64,000 nt of DNA from Gammaproteobacteria bacterium (lineage in GTDB: Bacteria > Pseudomonadota > Gammaproteobacteria > Competibacterales > Competibacteraceae). The notes under the pieces were generated by a model that worked only from the letters and a program-made list of their open reading frames with translations, was not told the DNA's origin and did not search any database. The DNA is taken from contig JACKNF010000006.1 of NCBI GenBank assembly GCA_024234995.1, forward strand, positions 128,003 to 192,002. Direction: 5' to 3'. A program made the position numbers and the translations under genes. Within the stretch, counting starts at the first letter, position 1; each line of letters starts with the position of its first letter. Shown here piece by piece: positions 8,182 to 17,570 of this stretch.

Positions 8182-9171
8182 TTAACCATGCACAGTCAGG
8201 GCGCGTAATCCCAGGTAGATGCAGTAGAACGGCCATTTCCAGTTCAGTCCGCCGATCAATGCCTCGGTCGCGTAGTACAGGCTTTGACGATATTGGCCCT
8301 GTTGCGCCAAACGTTCGGCCAGTTGTTTCAGCGCGACGGTTTTGTTGCGCCGGGCGGCGCGCTGAATCTGCGGATTGTTCGAGAACAGCAGCGCCTTGTC
8401 CATGACGTTGATCCTGAACAGTATTTTTTGGAGATCGGAAACCCGGGTAGAGGCATTGTTGCGTTGCGTCTGGTCGGGAACATTGTGACGTGCGATAACC
8501 TGGGGAAAATAGCGAAGGGTTTGGCCCGCGTCGATAACCCGCAAATACAGATCCCATTCGCATTCGTAGCGGATAGTTTCGTCCATACTGCCGATCTGCT
8601 GGTAAAGTTCGCGCCGCACGATCAGGGTGTTCAAGTGGGCGAAGGTGGGGCAATGCAGCAAGTCGGAGACGGTGACGGCATACGCTCCACCCGGGTCAAT
8701 GGGTTCGCGCGGTTGTAAGTGGGTGGCGAGCGCATTCAACCATAGCGCCGCTGGTACGGGCTGCCCGTCGCGAAACGCGGTTTGGCAGGAAAAACAGGCG
8801 TCGACCGGCATTGAGGCATTGTGCAGAGTTTGGGCGATGCGGGCCAGGTGCCCGGTGTCAATCCAGTAGTCGTCATCATCGAGAAAACCAACGTAGCGAC
8901 CGCATGCCTGTTCTACGCCGCGATTAATGGCGTAGCTCGGTCCATGCCCGTTCGGCGTTCGGGGTAGATGGATCAATTGGATCGTTTCGCCGACATTCTC
9001 GATCAATTCCTGATAAGCGGTCTGGTATTCAGGGTCGGAGCCATCGTTGACAATGATGATCTCGCGGGAGGGATGGGTTTGAGCGATGACCGATGCTACT
9101 GCCGCTTGCAGCAAGATGGGCCGATTTCGGCTAGGGATAATAATTGAGAAATCAGACGCAGTTTGCGGCAT
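8182..9171 (-). CDS. glycosyltransferase family 2
   Basis: A GT-A fold glycosyltransferase of 329 residues. The N-terminal FSIIIPSRNRPILLQAAVASV and IIIVNDGSDPE bind the nucleotide-sugar. The DxD-like metal motif is GFLDDDDYW (residues ~96-104), and a C-terminal extension follows. No membrane segments are evident, so it acts at the cytoplasmic face on lipid-linked intermediates. It is 24 bp from the next GT2 gene on the same strand. Confidence 0.9.
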   Translation of the reverse strand: MPQTASDFSIIIPSRNRPILLQAAVASVIAQTHPSREIIIVNDGSDPEYQTAYQELIENVGETIQLIHLPRTPNGHGPSYAINRGVEQACGRYVGFLDDDDYWIDTGHLARIAQTLHNASMPVDACFSCQTAFRDGQPVPAALWLNALATHLQPREPIDPGGAYAVTVSDLLHCPTFAHLNTLIVRRELYQQIGSMDETIRYECEWDLYLRVIDAGQTLRYFPQVIARHNVPDQTQRNNASTRVSDLQKILFRINVMDKALLFSNNPQIQRAARRNKTVALKQLAERLAQQGQYRQSLYYATEALIGGLNWKWPFYCIYLGLRALTVHG

Positions 9172-9194
9172 GTTAGATACTGTATCCTATGTTT

Positions 9195-10139
9195 TCAGGA
9201 TAGAGTGGTGATCGTATAAAATTTGCAACACATTGCCTGCAAGCGTAGCTTGAAAGGCTTGGCTGTTGCGGGCAAAGTACGGTAAATATCTAGGGCTTCT
9301 GCGTAGCAGCCTACCCAGTAGGCTGATAAAAATGCTGTTTTTTTTCGATTAGCCACTTCTTGGGAAACTTGTGGAATGCGTTGTAGCGGGATCAGACCAG
9401 TACTGAGATGATCTTGCAGAATCAGGGCGCTGCCCAGGAGATTGCGATACTCGGCGCTGGTCGAGAAATTGGTTGGGTGCCGCCGGTAATTCCAGCAAAG
9501 GTGTTGATCGTAGCCGGTCCTGGCGGTGGGATGTAACGCCAGCCGACTGGTCAAATCAACGTCTTCAGCAATTTTACGGCTGTATTGTGGGTTAATGCCG
9601 CCGATTTTCTGGTAGAGACCCATCGTGAATGCAGTTCCCGATAGGTAGGCGATATTAAAGTTCAGGAACGCCCGATAAGGATCGTTAAGAAGCACAAAAT
9701 CTCTATCTTCAACTTCAGCAAAGGTTTCACGCCAGCCGACCGGCGGTTGGTGGGTGTGCCTTGGCGCTGCCCCTGGTCCGAAACTGGCGAAGTTAGCGCA
9801 TGCCAGATTGATATCAGGAAAACGGTCGATCAGGCAGACTTTTCTGTTCAAGTAATCCGGGTTCCACACATCATCGCTGTCACATAACGCAATCCATGCT
9901 GATGTGCAAAGCTCAATCGCGGTCTTGCGGGCCATGCCAGGGCCGGAGTTGGTAATTCGCAACGAACGCACACGATGGGCGTAGCGATTAAGGATGGCAG
10001 CGGTGTCATCTGTAGAACCATCATCGACCACAACCACTTCGGCAGGCGGGTAGGTTTGGTTGAGGATGGCGTCGAGGGTTTCGCCAATGAAGGGTGCGCT
10101 GTTGTAGGCCGGTATGGCGACTGAGAACGCAATGCTCAT
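9195..10139 (-). CDS. glycosyltransferase family 2
   Basis: A 314-residue GT2 enzyme with FSVAIPAYNSAPFIGETLDAIL, VVVVDDGSTDDTAAIL and the metal-binding ALCDSDDVWNPDYL (residues ~87-100). The start codon overlaps the stop of the upstream ATP-grasp/phosphatase gene by 4 bp, which implies translational coupling. With the adjacent GT2 gene it would add sugars to the exopolysaccharide repeat unit. Donor and acceptor cannot be read from sequence. Confidence 0.9.
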   Translation of the reverse strand: MSIAFSVAIPAYNSAPFIGETLDAILNQTYPPAEVVVVDDGSTDDTAAILNRYAHRVRSLRITNSGPGMARKTAIELCTSAWIALCDSDDVWNPDYLNRKVCLIDRFPDINLACANFASFGPGAAPRHTHQPPVGWRETFAEVEDRDFVLLNDPYRAFLNFNIAYLSGTAFTMGLYQKIGGINPQYSRKIAEDVDLTSRLALHPTARTGYDQHLCWNYRRHPTNFSTSAEYRNLLGSALILQDHLSTGLIPLQRIPQVSQEVANRKKTAFLSAYWVGCYAEALDIYRTLPATAKPFKLRLQAMCCKFYTITTLS

Positions 10140-11875
10140 ACGCCTTTCTCAAATAAGTTAGCAAGTTGGTCTACCCCAGCCATCACTTGGCGAAGGCAGG
10201 CTTGATATTGGGAGCGGGCTTTACCGTAGGGGTCGGGGATTTCTCCGCTAGAATCCGGCGCTCCCATCCCAAGCAGAAAGGTTTTGCCTTGTGCTTTGGG
10301 AAAAGTTTCTATCAGTCGCTGATAATGGACGAGTTCCATGACAAATATCATATCCGCTTTTTGGATTATAGTCGGATTCAGGCAGTTGGATGACCAACCA
10401 TGCATATCAATTCCCTGCTCAGCCGCGACATCGACCATAACAGGATCAGCAAGTCGGCCTTCCTGGTTATGAAAACCGGCGGAAGTTATCATGAGGCCCC
10501 GGTGGCTCAAGATACGTTCGGCATAACGATGAGCGACGGCGCTGCGGTTGATGTTGCCATAGCAGACAAAGAGTACGTGCTGGGCCTGGTTGATGCAATG
10601 CACGATCTGGCCGTTGCGCCAGGCAGCGCGTTGGCGACGGCGTTGCCAGCGGTCATGTAGTTGACCCGCGATGCGCATGGCGTAACTTTTGATGAGTCGC
10701 CCGATGTCCACCAGCCCCGGTTTTGGATCGTGCCACTGTTGGACATCGAAGTAATGGCGTGGTGAAAACATCAGCGCTAGGTCTTTTAGAACTTGCCGGG
10801 TTGAGGGCAACGTAACTGGGCCGGTCGGGATATCGCGGCGCAGGACGGTTTCATGCCAGGAGACGTCGCGGGACAGGTTGCGGCATAGCACCCCGTCCCG
10901 TGGCGGAGCCCAAGGGTGAACTGCGCCTTCGACCAGGAGTTCGTAGAGCATGGCGGGAAAATCAGCGCCTGCAGCGACCGCCAGCGGTAGTGAACCCCAG
11001 AAACGCCCGTTGATTTCCATCAGGCAAAATTCGCCAGTCGCGGCGTTGCGCTTGAACTCGACCATGGCCACGCCATGCCAGTGCAAGGCGGCGATGAGTT
11101 GAGCTGAGGCGTTAAGGAGCGCGGGGGTGATGGAAGTGCTCTTGCGCAGGCAACTGCCGCCGCCGGTCAGCGGTAATTCGTGCATACGGATATGCTGGAA
11201 GGCGTAGACGATGCATCCCCGGTCGGCGATGAGTTCAATACCTACGCCGTCGCCCGTGAAGTATTCCTGGAGCAGCGCGCTGCCGTAGCGCAGAGTGTGG
11301 GTGGTGACGGCACGGAGTTGATCGGAGTTAAGCGCATAGCTGACGGTGAGCGGTACGTTCTGCGTGTCTTTGGAACCAATGGAGCTGACTGGCTTGATGA
11401 CGATGGGGAAGGATAACCCTTCGGTAGCAGCGGTGTCGAGTTGGGTAGGATCGTGCAAGTGGCGACTGGCGGGAGTAGGTATGCCGAGTTGCTGGGCCAG
11501 TTCAACGGTTCGAGCTTTGTTGAGTACGATCTTTAATGCTTCGCTAGGCGCTAAGGCCAGCCGGGTATCGTTGAGTTCGTGGCGGTGTCTGAGCAGCGGG
11601 TTGACCGTGCGCTCGGTGACCGGGATCACCAGGTCATAAATTCCATCGGCTAGTCGTTGGGTAATCCAGGCGATGAAGGCTGTTTCTTTCTCCAGTGGGT
11701 TGGGGTAGCGATGACTCGTGCGGACGGTGTTGGAGTAACCCGCAATGGGGTGTTTTTCGTGGCTGCCAATCTCAATGTGCAAACCCTTGCGGCGCAAGGA
11801 TCGCGCAATGGTGAGGGCGGGTGGCAGATCACCATCGAGGATGAGAATTTTTGCTGAACCGCTACTGCTGTTCAT
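10136..11875 (-). CDS. ATP-grasp enzyme fused to low-molecular-weight protein-tyrosine phosphatase
   Basis: A 579-residue two-domain protein. Residues ~1-390 form an ATP-grasp ligase of the carbamoyl-phosphate-synthase-like class, with ILILDGDLPPALTIARSLRRKG at the pre-ATP-grasp domain, FPIVIKPVSSIGSK for ATP and VEFKRNAATGEFCLMEINGRFWGS for metal binding. Residues ~430-575 form an LMW protein-tyrosine phosphatase with the C-X5-R loop CYGNINRS and the general acid in IPDPYGK. LMW phosphatases in exopolysaccharide loci usually dephosphorylate the Wzc/BY-kinase that controls polymer length, and ATP-grasp enzymes often occur alone there. The fusion appears real because the frame is continuous and the linker (QRRRQRAAWRNGQ) is charged. 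The ligated substrate is unknown. Confidence 0.85.
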   Translation of the reverse strand: MNSSSGSAKILILDGDLPPALTIARSLRRKGLHIEIGSHEKHPIAGYSNTVRTSHRYPNPLEKETAFIAWITQRLADGIYDLVIPVTERTVNPLLRHRHELNDTRLALAPSEALKIVLNKARTVELAQQLGIPTPASRHLHDPTQLDTAATEGLSFPIVIKPVSSIGSKDTQNVPLTVSYALNSDQLRAVTTHTLRYGSALLQEYFTGDGVGIELIADRGCIVYAFQHIRMHELPLTGGGSCLRKSTSITPALLNASAQLIAALHWHGVAMVEFKRNAATGEFCLMEINGRFWGSLPLAVAAGADFPAMLYELLVEGAVHPWAPPRDGVLCRNLSRDVSWHETVLRRDIPTGPVTLPSTRQVLKDLALMFSPRHYFDVQQWHDPKPGLVDIGRLIKSYAMRIAGQLHDRWQRRRQRAAWRNGQIVHCINQAQHVLFVCYGNINRSAVAHRYAERILSHRGLMITSAGFHNQEGRLADPVMVDVAAEQGIDMHGWSSNCLNPTIIQKADMIFVMELVHYQRLIETFPKAQGKTFLLGMGAPDSSGEIPDPYGKARSQYQACLRQVMAGVDQLANLFEKGV

Positions 11876-11895
11876 GAACTGGCAATGCAGTAAGT

Positions 11896-13276
11896 TTACC
11901 CATCATTATCTTGGGAAACCTTATTAACGAGATCAAGAAACTCACTACTACGCTCTCTCCTCAAATGACGCCGGGAGAATTCATGCCTATCTTGTGTAGT
12001 GAGTTTGGAAAGATAGCCACCATTTTTGCAAAACTGATCCCATAGATTGTGAAAAGCCACGCTCACTGATTCCGGATCATCGCTTTTGGCAAAAATAACA
12101 TTAGGATAATCTGCAAGGAGATGCCTAACATCACTCTGTTCTGGGACTATCGCCAAGATAGGTTTTCCCAACGCTATTGCTTCGTACATCTTTCCCGGTA
12201 TGGCACCTAAAAATTGCGATTCACTGCTCATTGTGAGCAAAAGAGCATCCGAAGATAAGGAAGCCTTAAGACTATCCTGATGTGACAAAGCGCCGAGATT
12301 GACCAAGGCACCGGAGTCAATACAGTCTTGAACGCGATCCTGAAAAGTATCCGGGATGCCACAGAATGATAGAGAGATGTGTTCCTTCATTAGGTGCGTT
12401 GAAGGGAAGTCGTTAAGAGCCTTCAGCAGTAAGTCTAGCAAATTGCTACCAGAAGCCAGTAGGCCATTGAAATGAATTCTAATCTTCCCGCTAGGAACAG
12501 CGCGAGCTACTTGACCGATCTGCCCATCTATCCATGCCTCATCAAGATCATGCCCATTCAATATAAGGTAGAATTTAGTACGTGAACATATCTTCCTGAA
12601 TTGCCGAGCAATTTGCTCAAGCCACGTCGGGCTAACAACGACAACCGCACTAGCATGTTTGAGACATTGCTTCTCAATAAATACTTCTACTTGATGCTGG
12701 TATGTTGTCTGTTGGTTTACATCTATATGAGAAGGGAAAGTCCAAGGATCACGATAATCCATAATCCAAGGTACTTGATGGATACGACGAAGAAGCAGAC
12801 CCGATAGGTGAGATAAGTGCTGCGGACCGCTGGTAATGATGCATTGCGGCTCGGTCTTAAATGAGTGATAAAAACCTGTAAAGCAGTCTTAAAAGACCAA
12901 AATAAAACAGGATTCGGCCAATAATTAGCTATGCGCCATCGGATAGCCTGATACAGAGTTTGGCATCGCTTAGAATGTGTTCTTTTAGAAGCACGATCTA
13001 TCCACTCAAGTATATCTCTTAGAAATAAGCTTCGAGTACGTACAACCTCAATACCTGGCGGAAGCTGCTCTAAAAGACTAGAATCTTGACGAGAATGCCA
13101 TGAGGCTCGGTCTGAGCAAAACACAGTTACTTTATACCCTGCAACCGTCATGTACTTGGCAAGCGCCATTACACGCCAAACACCTGGCCCTCCAATCGGA
13201 GGAAAGTCTAAATTAACTAAAAAGATCCGATGTGCATGATTTTTTGAATGCTTTTGTATTTCTTTGTTTTTTTCAT
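11896..13276 (-). pseudogene. GT4-type glycosyltransferase, frameshifted
   Basis: Two frames together encode one GT-B glycosyltransferase. The N-terminal part (in frame from about 13250 with LVNLDFPPIGGPGVWRV and ALAKYMTVAGYKVTVFCS) runs to ITHLRPS near 12857. The next frame then continues directly with PQCIITSGPQHLSHLSG, RRIHQVPWIMDYRDPWTF and the C-terminal nucleotide-binding half (KMYEAIALGKPILAI). One base is missing or extra near 12849-12857. A second shift lies between the ATG at 13276 and the conserved N-terminus, in an A7 or T5 run. These could be real mutations or homopolymer sequencing errors. If real, one sugar-addition step of the locus is lost. Confidence 0.8.
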
Positions 13277-13319
13277 GACGACCAACAAATAATGAGGTAT
13301 ATTAAATTAAACTAAACAA

Positions 13320-14093
13320 TCATTGTGCCTTCCATAGCATGGCACAGCCTTTCTCACAATTTATTAATCTAGCCATCCATTTAGAATCAGACTTAAGCCA
13401 GCGCGCTACAATCTCCTTTTCATCTGATCTTGAGGCATCATCAAGAAATATGCGGCAGCAATCTGAAAAAGTATGCTTAAGCATCGGGAAAGCGGGATAT
13501 CTCGCTAGATTGCAAGCAGTCATTGGTGGGCCGTCAATTACGACCATATCAACTAAATTATCTAAATGGGGCAAACTTTCCAGTGAGTACCAGCGATGAC
13601 CAGGCAAATCCTTCATTTCAACCAATGGCGCATCAATAATAGTCGCCCATTCCATGAGTCCCTGGCGCTCTAGTTCGCGGCGAGTAATAGCAGCATAAGT
13701 TGAATCATGCTCCAGACCATATACGTGTCCCTCACCGTTAAGCTGCATAGAGCGCGCTAAAACAACGGTTGAACAACCCGAACTGCACTCCAAAGCGGTT
13801 TCCGGTTTAGCTTCGAGCACATATTTAGCAATCTCCAGCAGAAAATCCGGGGAAGCTGCCCAGCCACGTAGAGTTGGCAATGGCGCTGGTAACTGGAGCA
13901 ATCTATCCAGTGAATGAAACGCCTGCATCTGTGCATAAAGCCATTTACTTTCACGATGGATCTCACTAATTTTATCCACCAGATCATAACTCGCAAGATG
14001 AATCTTTCTCACTTTATGAAAGATCAGCCCGGCAATAGTCAAGACCAAGACAGTCACACCAATATTCAATACGATGAACCACAACATCAACAA
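13320..14093 (-). CDS. class I SAM-dependent methyltransferase-like, membrane-anchored
   Basis: A 257-residue protein with one N-terminal membrane helix (LWFIVLNIGVTVLVLTIAGLIF), then a Rossmann-type methyltransferase domain. ALECSSGCSTVVLARSM is the SAM-binding glycine-rich motif I, GLEHDSTYA is motif II, and VVIDGPP the motif IV region. Such Methyltransf_24-like proteins occur in capsule and exopolysaccharide clusters. Target and methyl acceptor are unknown. It lies 7 bp from the flippase gene on the same strand. Confidence 0.75.
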   Translation of the reverse strand: MLMLWFIVLNIGVTVLVLTIAGLIFHKVRKIHLASYDLVDKISEIHRESKWLYAQMQAFHSLDRLLQLPAPLPTLRGWAASPDFLLEIAKYVLEAKPETALECSSGCSTVVLARSMQLNGEGHVYGLEHDSTYAAITRRELERQGLMEWATIIDAPLVEMKDLPGHRWYSLESLPHLDNLVDMVVIDGPPMTACNLARYPAFPMLKHTFSDCCRIFLDDASRSDEKEIVARWLKSDSKWMARLINCEKGCAMLWKAQ

Positions 14094-14099
14094 TATCCT

Positions 14100-15563
14100 T
14101 CAGTGACGACGGGATAAAAACCGGCGCAACCTCTCGGGTACAACAGGATCCGAAACTACCGGATGAGCGAGCCATCGAACAGCCCATAACCACCCACATG
14201 CACACAGCACACCTGCCAGTGGAACAACGATATACTCTGGTATCGTCAAATGATTGACTATCAAGAATACCTTGAGCGCCAAGGGTGCACTTAGACTGAA
14301 AAGGGCTAGTTTCAAACTCGCTAATAAACCCGCCCGCAAAACTACCCAATCGGTTGGTAACACAATTTGCTTATGCCAATATACAATCGGTAAAACCAGC
14401 ACATAAATGACTAAAAAAACCACCGCATAGGGTATCAGCGTACTGAAAAACAGCGCACAGACAACCAGAGCAAGAATACGCAATGGCTGAATCAGCAATT
14501 CCGCACGAGTCGTCAGATCGATCCGGCCAGCTGCCGTAATCGTCTGTAACGTCAAATTCCACAGCGCAGCAATTGCACCAGCCAGACAAAAAATCGGAAC
14601 CAAAGGAGCAGCTGCATCCCACTGTGGCCCGAACAACAGACGTAAACTCTCAATCGAATAAATGGCAAGAAATCCGTAAAACGGCCATGCAAAGGCCGTA
14701 ACTGCTGCCACACTGCGGCTATGAATCCGATCCAGATTACTACCTTGCCGATACGCCTGGGCAAAAGCTGGATACGCTACATTCCGAATCGCCGACATAA
14801 CATCCCGATGAAATAGATTCATAACCCCCTGAGCGCGACTCAACAGAGCCACTGCCGAGAAGCCAAGGACACGGCCTATCACTAAGTCATTAATACTGAC
14901 TGCAATATGGGTAAGCGCATTGGTAAATGTCACCCGTGATCCAAAATAAAACACCCGACGCCACTCCTTGAGTGTCGGACACAACCAAAATTCACTACGC
15001 CGATAAATCAGGCCCATAATACAAGTCGTTACTGTACTGGCAATAGCCGACCAAACCAGGCTCATATATCCAAAGTCCAAAAATGCAAGCGTCAAGACGG
15101 TGGTTGTACCCACGACAGCGGCAGAGAGATTGAACCATATTAAAATCTCAAAAACCATATTGCGTCGCAAAATAGCCATAGTCGTTGAATTAAAAGGAAT
15201 AATCAGGAAATTAATCGAGAGCATCCGCAACACAAACTCCATGCGCTCATCACGGTAGAAATCTGCAACAATCGGTGATATGAATTGGAAAAGAGCAAAA
15301 AAGAAAATAGAGATCATTAATGTGATCGTGAATGCGGTACGGATTCGTTCATTGGTGATTTCCTTCTCCTGAATGAGATACGAACCTACCCCAAAATCCC
15401 GCAACAAATGGACAATACCTGTAACTGCTACAGAAACTGAATAAAGACCAATCTCGTTAGGAGTTAGAAATCTCGCGATTAAGACAAATGTTCCCAATTG
15501 GAGAATGATGATGATGTAGCTCTCAGCTAGTGATATAGCGAGTGATTTTGTTACATTAGCCAA
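14100..15563 (-). CDS. Wzx-like polysaccharide flippase (MOP/PST family)
   Basis: A 487-residue integral membrane protein with about 12-14 predicted helices and the N-terminal signature LAESYIIIILQLGTFVLIARFLTPNEIGLYSV typical of polysaccharide transporters. The family flips undecaprenyl-linked repeat units across the inner membrane. It is the export step of this locus; no Wzy polymerase is visible in the window. It is moderately AT-rich, as is common for such genes. Confidence 0.9.
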   Translation of the reverse strand: MANVTKSLAISLAESYIIIILQLGTFVLIARFLTPNEIGLYSVSVAVTGIVHLLRDFGVGSYLIQEKEITNERIRTAFTITLMISIFFFALFQFISPIVADFYRDERMEFVLRMLSINFLIIPFNSTTMAILRRNMVFEILIWFNLSAAVVGTTTVLTLAFLDFGYMSLVWSAIASTVTTCIMGLIYRRSEFWLCPTLKEWRRVFYFGSRVTFTNALTHIAVSINDLVIGRVLGFSAVALLSRAQGVMNLFHRDVMSAIRNVAYPAFAQAYRQGSNLDRIHSRSVAAVTAFAWPFYGFLAIYSIESLRLLFGPQWDAAAPLVPIFCLAGAIAALWNLTLQTITAAGRIDLTTRAELLIQPLRILALVVCALFFSTLIPYAVVFLVIYVLVLPIVYWHKQIVLPTDWVVLRAGLLASLKLALFSLSAPLALKVFLIVNHLTIPEYIVVPLAGVLCACGWLWAVRWLAHPVVSDPVVPERLRRFLSRRH

Positions 15564-15611
15564 TGTTAGCCAGCTTAGTTAAATAGTGAAAAATCTTTTG
15601 ATTATATTCGT

Positions 15612-16271
15612 TTATGGCCATTGCCCAACTCGTTTTAATTGATTGCGTAAACCCGGTAAGGGATACCCAAGCTGATAGGCCCGACGCGCATGTTGCTTCG
15701 CCAGCATATAATCCTTCTTCTGAAAATACGCAAGACCCAGATTATATTGTAAATCTGCGGAATTAGGCTGTAATTTCTCAGAAATTTTATAACGTTCCAA
15801 AGCCTGATCCAACTTGCCAGTACGTTGCAGATAAATACCATAAATCAAATGAACATTAGGATCATTAGGACGCCAGCGCAAGGCACGGTCAAAGTAACAC
15901 GCAGCGGTCACTGGAAAACCACGTTCAGAAACTGGGGGCTGATAAGGTCTATTGATCTGCTGACTTTTTTGACGTTCCCGAATATCATAACGTAGCATTG
16001 CATACAATGCCCGATGGTGATTAGGAAACGCCCGAAGCGTATAGTCAAGTTCAGCCCACAGAGCACCCGACTTTCCACGAATTAAACTTTCAACCTCCAA
16101 GGTAAAATGATAGGACTCAACGATCGGCAATCTATTTTTGTAATCATCAACATTAGTATAATCAAAAGGGCCATAATGATTTTTTAGAGATCCACACAAG
16201 GGATCAGCACAAGCGGGCATTGCCAGAAATCCAGCCAAAACTAGTAGCAGTGACAAAATAGTAAAGTGCAT
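15612..16271 (-). CDS. exported TPR-repeat protein
   Basis: A 219-residue protein with an N-terminal signal peptide (MHFTILSLLLVLAGFLAMPACA). The mature N-terminal region is conserved-looking (LCGSLKNHYGPFDYTN), and about three TPR units follow from residue ~120 (FDRALRWRPNDPNVHLIYGIYL, ALERYKISEKLQPNSADLQYNLGLAYF). TPR lipoprotein-like factors are common in exosortase-type exopolysaccharide clusters and are thought to scaffold secretion. It is upstream of the flippase on the same strand and is probably the first gene of that transcript in the window. Confidence 0.8.
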   Translation of the reverse strand: MHFTILSLLLVLAGFLAMPACADPLCGSLKNHYGPFDYTNVDDYKNRLPIVESYHFTLEVESLIRGKSGALWAELDYTLRAFPNHHRALYAMLRYDIRERQKSQQINRPYQPPVSERGFPVTAACYFDRALRWRPNDPNVHLIYGIYLQRTGKLDQALERYKISEKLQPNSADLQYNLGLAYFQKKDYMLAKQHARRAYQLGYPLPGLRNQLKRVGQWP

Positions 16272-16419
16272 AACATGATCTTTAATAAGGATATTTTATC
16301 GAAATTAGCGGGAGCATCCCTAGCTACTAACAAATCCGCTCATAATTGGAATCATCACATCCGCCAGCAGAAATGGCAAGCCGCCATGAAGTGTATTCGA
16401 TGATGATCTTTAAAGATTA

Positions 16420-17460
16420 GAAGTTACGCAGTTGCTGGCAAAGTATAAAGCGGATTGGTCAGATAGGCACGCACGGCAGGACAGATGATGGCGGTTTTGG
16501 CTTCGAACCAACTCACTCCGGCACGATAGCAATGCCATTCCAAGCGCAGGAAAGCCCGCAGGCATAAGCTGATGTAATTGCGTTGAGCGCGGGCGACGCG
16601 CACTTGCGCGCGTTCTATCCCACATAACTGCTTGATCCCGCGATGATAGTGCTCGATGGTCCGGGCATAGCCGACGAAGCGCACGCGGGTCAGCGGCGAC
16701 ATCCGCAAGTTATTGCTCGCCCACCACTTACTGTCGCCGTCTGGGGCGACGATCTTGAACAGGCGAATCGGGCTATCGCCTTTCAGATGGACGAGGGTAC
16801 CGCCAGCATCCGTTTCGACCCGCACCACCGGGCGCAAGCCGCTCCGGCCAGGGTTGACCAAGCGGTTGCTTTTCAGCCGCGTTAACCAAACCCAGCCAAA
16901 CCCCCAAATCAACTTCAGGTTCTCCAGACTACCGTACCAACTGTCGAAAACCACGCATTCCAGGTCAAATCCTCGCTCGTGCGCGGCTTGCAGCAGGGCG
17001 TAAAAGTGATCGTTTTTGGTCAAATAGTCCCCGACCTTGTCGTAAGGCCGGTAGTCCACCAGCATGTGGCGATCTCCTTGCGTCCATAATAGCGTGATCA
17101 GATTGATACCCTCGACCACCGCGTGGTGCTTGCCCGACCAGTGCCGTTGCACCAAGTCGATCCGCTTGGCGTACGGCTTGTCCAACGTCGAGCCGTCGAC
17201 CACCAAAACACCCCCGCATCGCTCGACCTGATCGGCCGCTTCGCACCAGAGCGCGGCGGGATCCAGCTCCAGGCGATGCAGTAGCTGGGTAAAGGCATCG
17301 TGCGCGGGCGCCGCCGGTTCCTCCGGTTGTACCCGCGCCGCTTCCGTCGCGCTGCACGCCTTCGGCATGGCAATCAAAAAGTCGATGTAATCCCGATCAC
17401 TCACTTTGGGTGGGTTCATGCGGTTCCTTTTACCTCACCACCAGGCAACTGCGTAACTTC
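16420..17460 (-). mobile_element. IS701-like insertion sequence
   Basis: Perfect 16-bp terminal inverted repeats, GAAGTTACGCAGTTGC at 16420-16435 and its complement at 17445-17460, enclose one transposase gene. I see no matching target duplication (ATTA against TACA). Its right end lies directly against the 3' remnant of an IS481 element. Confidence 0.85.
16424..17419 (-). CDS. IS701-like DDE transposase
   Basis: A 331-residue transposase with catalytic aspartates in VLVVDGSTLDKP and CVVFDSWYGS and the glutamate in TIEHYHRGIKQLCGIERAQ. The C-terminal segment (AQRNYISLCLRAFLRLEW ... LPATA) is typical of IS701-family or related DDE_5 enzymes. The frame appears complete. Assignment to IS701 rather than another IS4-superfamily group is from memory of the motif pattern. 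Confidence 0.82.
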   Translation of the reverse strand: MNPPKVSDRDYIDFLIAMPKACSATEAARVQPEEPAAPAHDAFTQLLHRLELDPAALWCEAADQVERCGGVLVVDGSTLDKPYAKRIDLVQRHWSGKHHAVVEGINLITLLWTQGDRHMLVDYRPYDKVGDYLTKNDHFYALLQAAHERGFDLECVVFDSWYGSLENLKLIWGFGWVWLTRLKSNRLVNPGRSGLRPVVRVETDAGGTLVHLKGDSPIRLFKIVAPDGDSKWWASNNLRMSPLTRVRFVGYARTIEHYHRGIKQLCGIERAQVRVARAQRNYISLCLRAFLRLEWHCYRAGVSWFEAKTAIICPAVRAYLTNPLYTLPATA

Positions 17461-17465
17461 TACAC

Positions 17466-17570
17466 CTAGATGTTTAGTCCCACATTATGGAGGAATGGAT
17501 CAACGTTAAATCGTTCTGGTTCATTTGTCCATATTTTGCAGACATATTCATAGGGTGTAAGTCCCTTGAG
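17466..17570 (-). pseudogene. 3' remnant of an IS481/IS3-type transposase
   Basis: The minus strand encodes only the final ~34 residues of an integrase-core transposase: LKGLTPYEYVCKIWTNEPERF, then VGLNI and a stop. Many IS481-family proteins end this way. The rest is missing, cut off at 17571 where the second IS4 copy begins. The 5' half is not present beyond that IS4 copy, so sequence has been lost. Confidence 0.75.
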
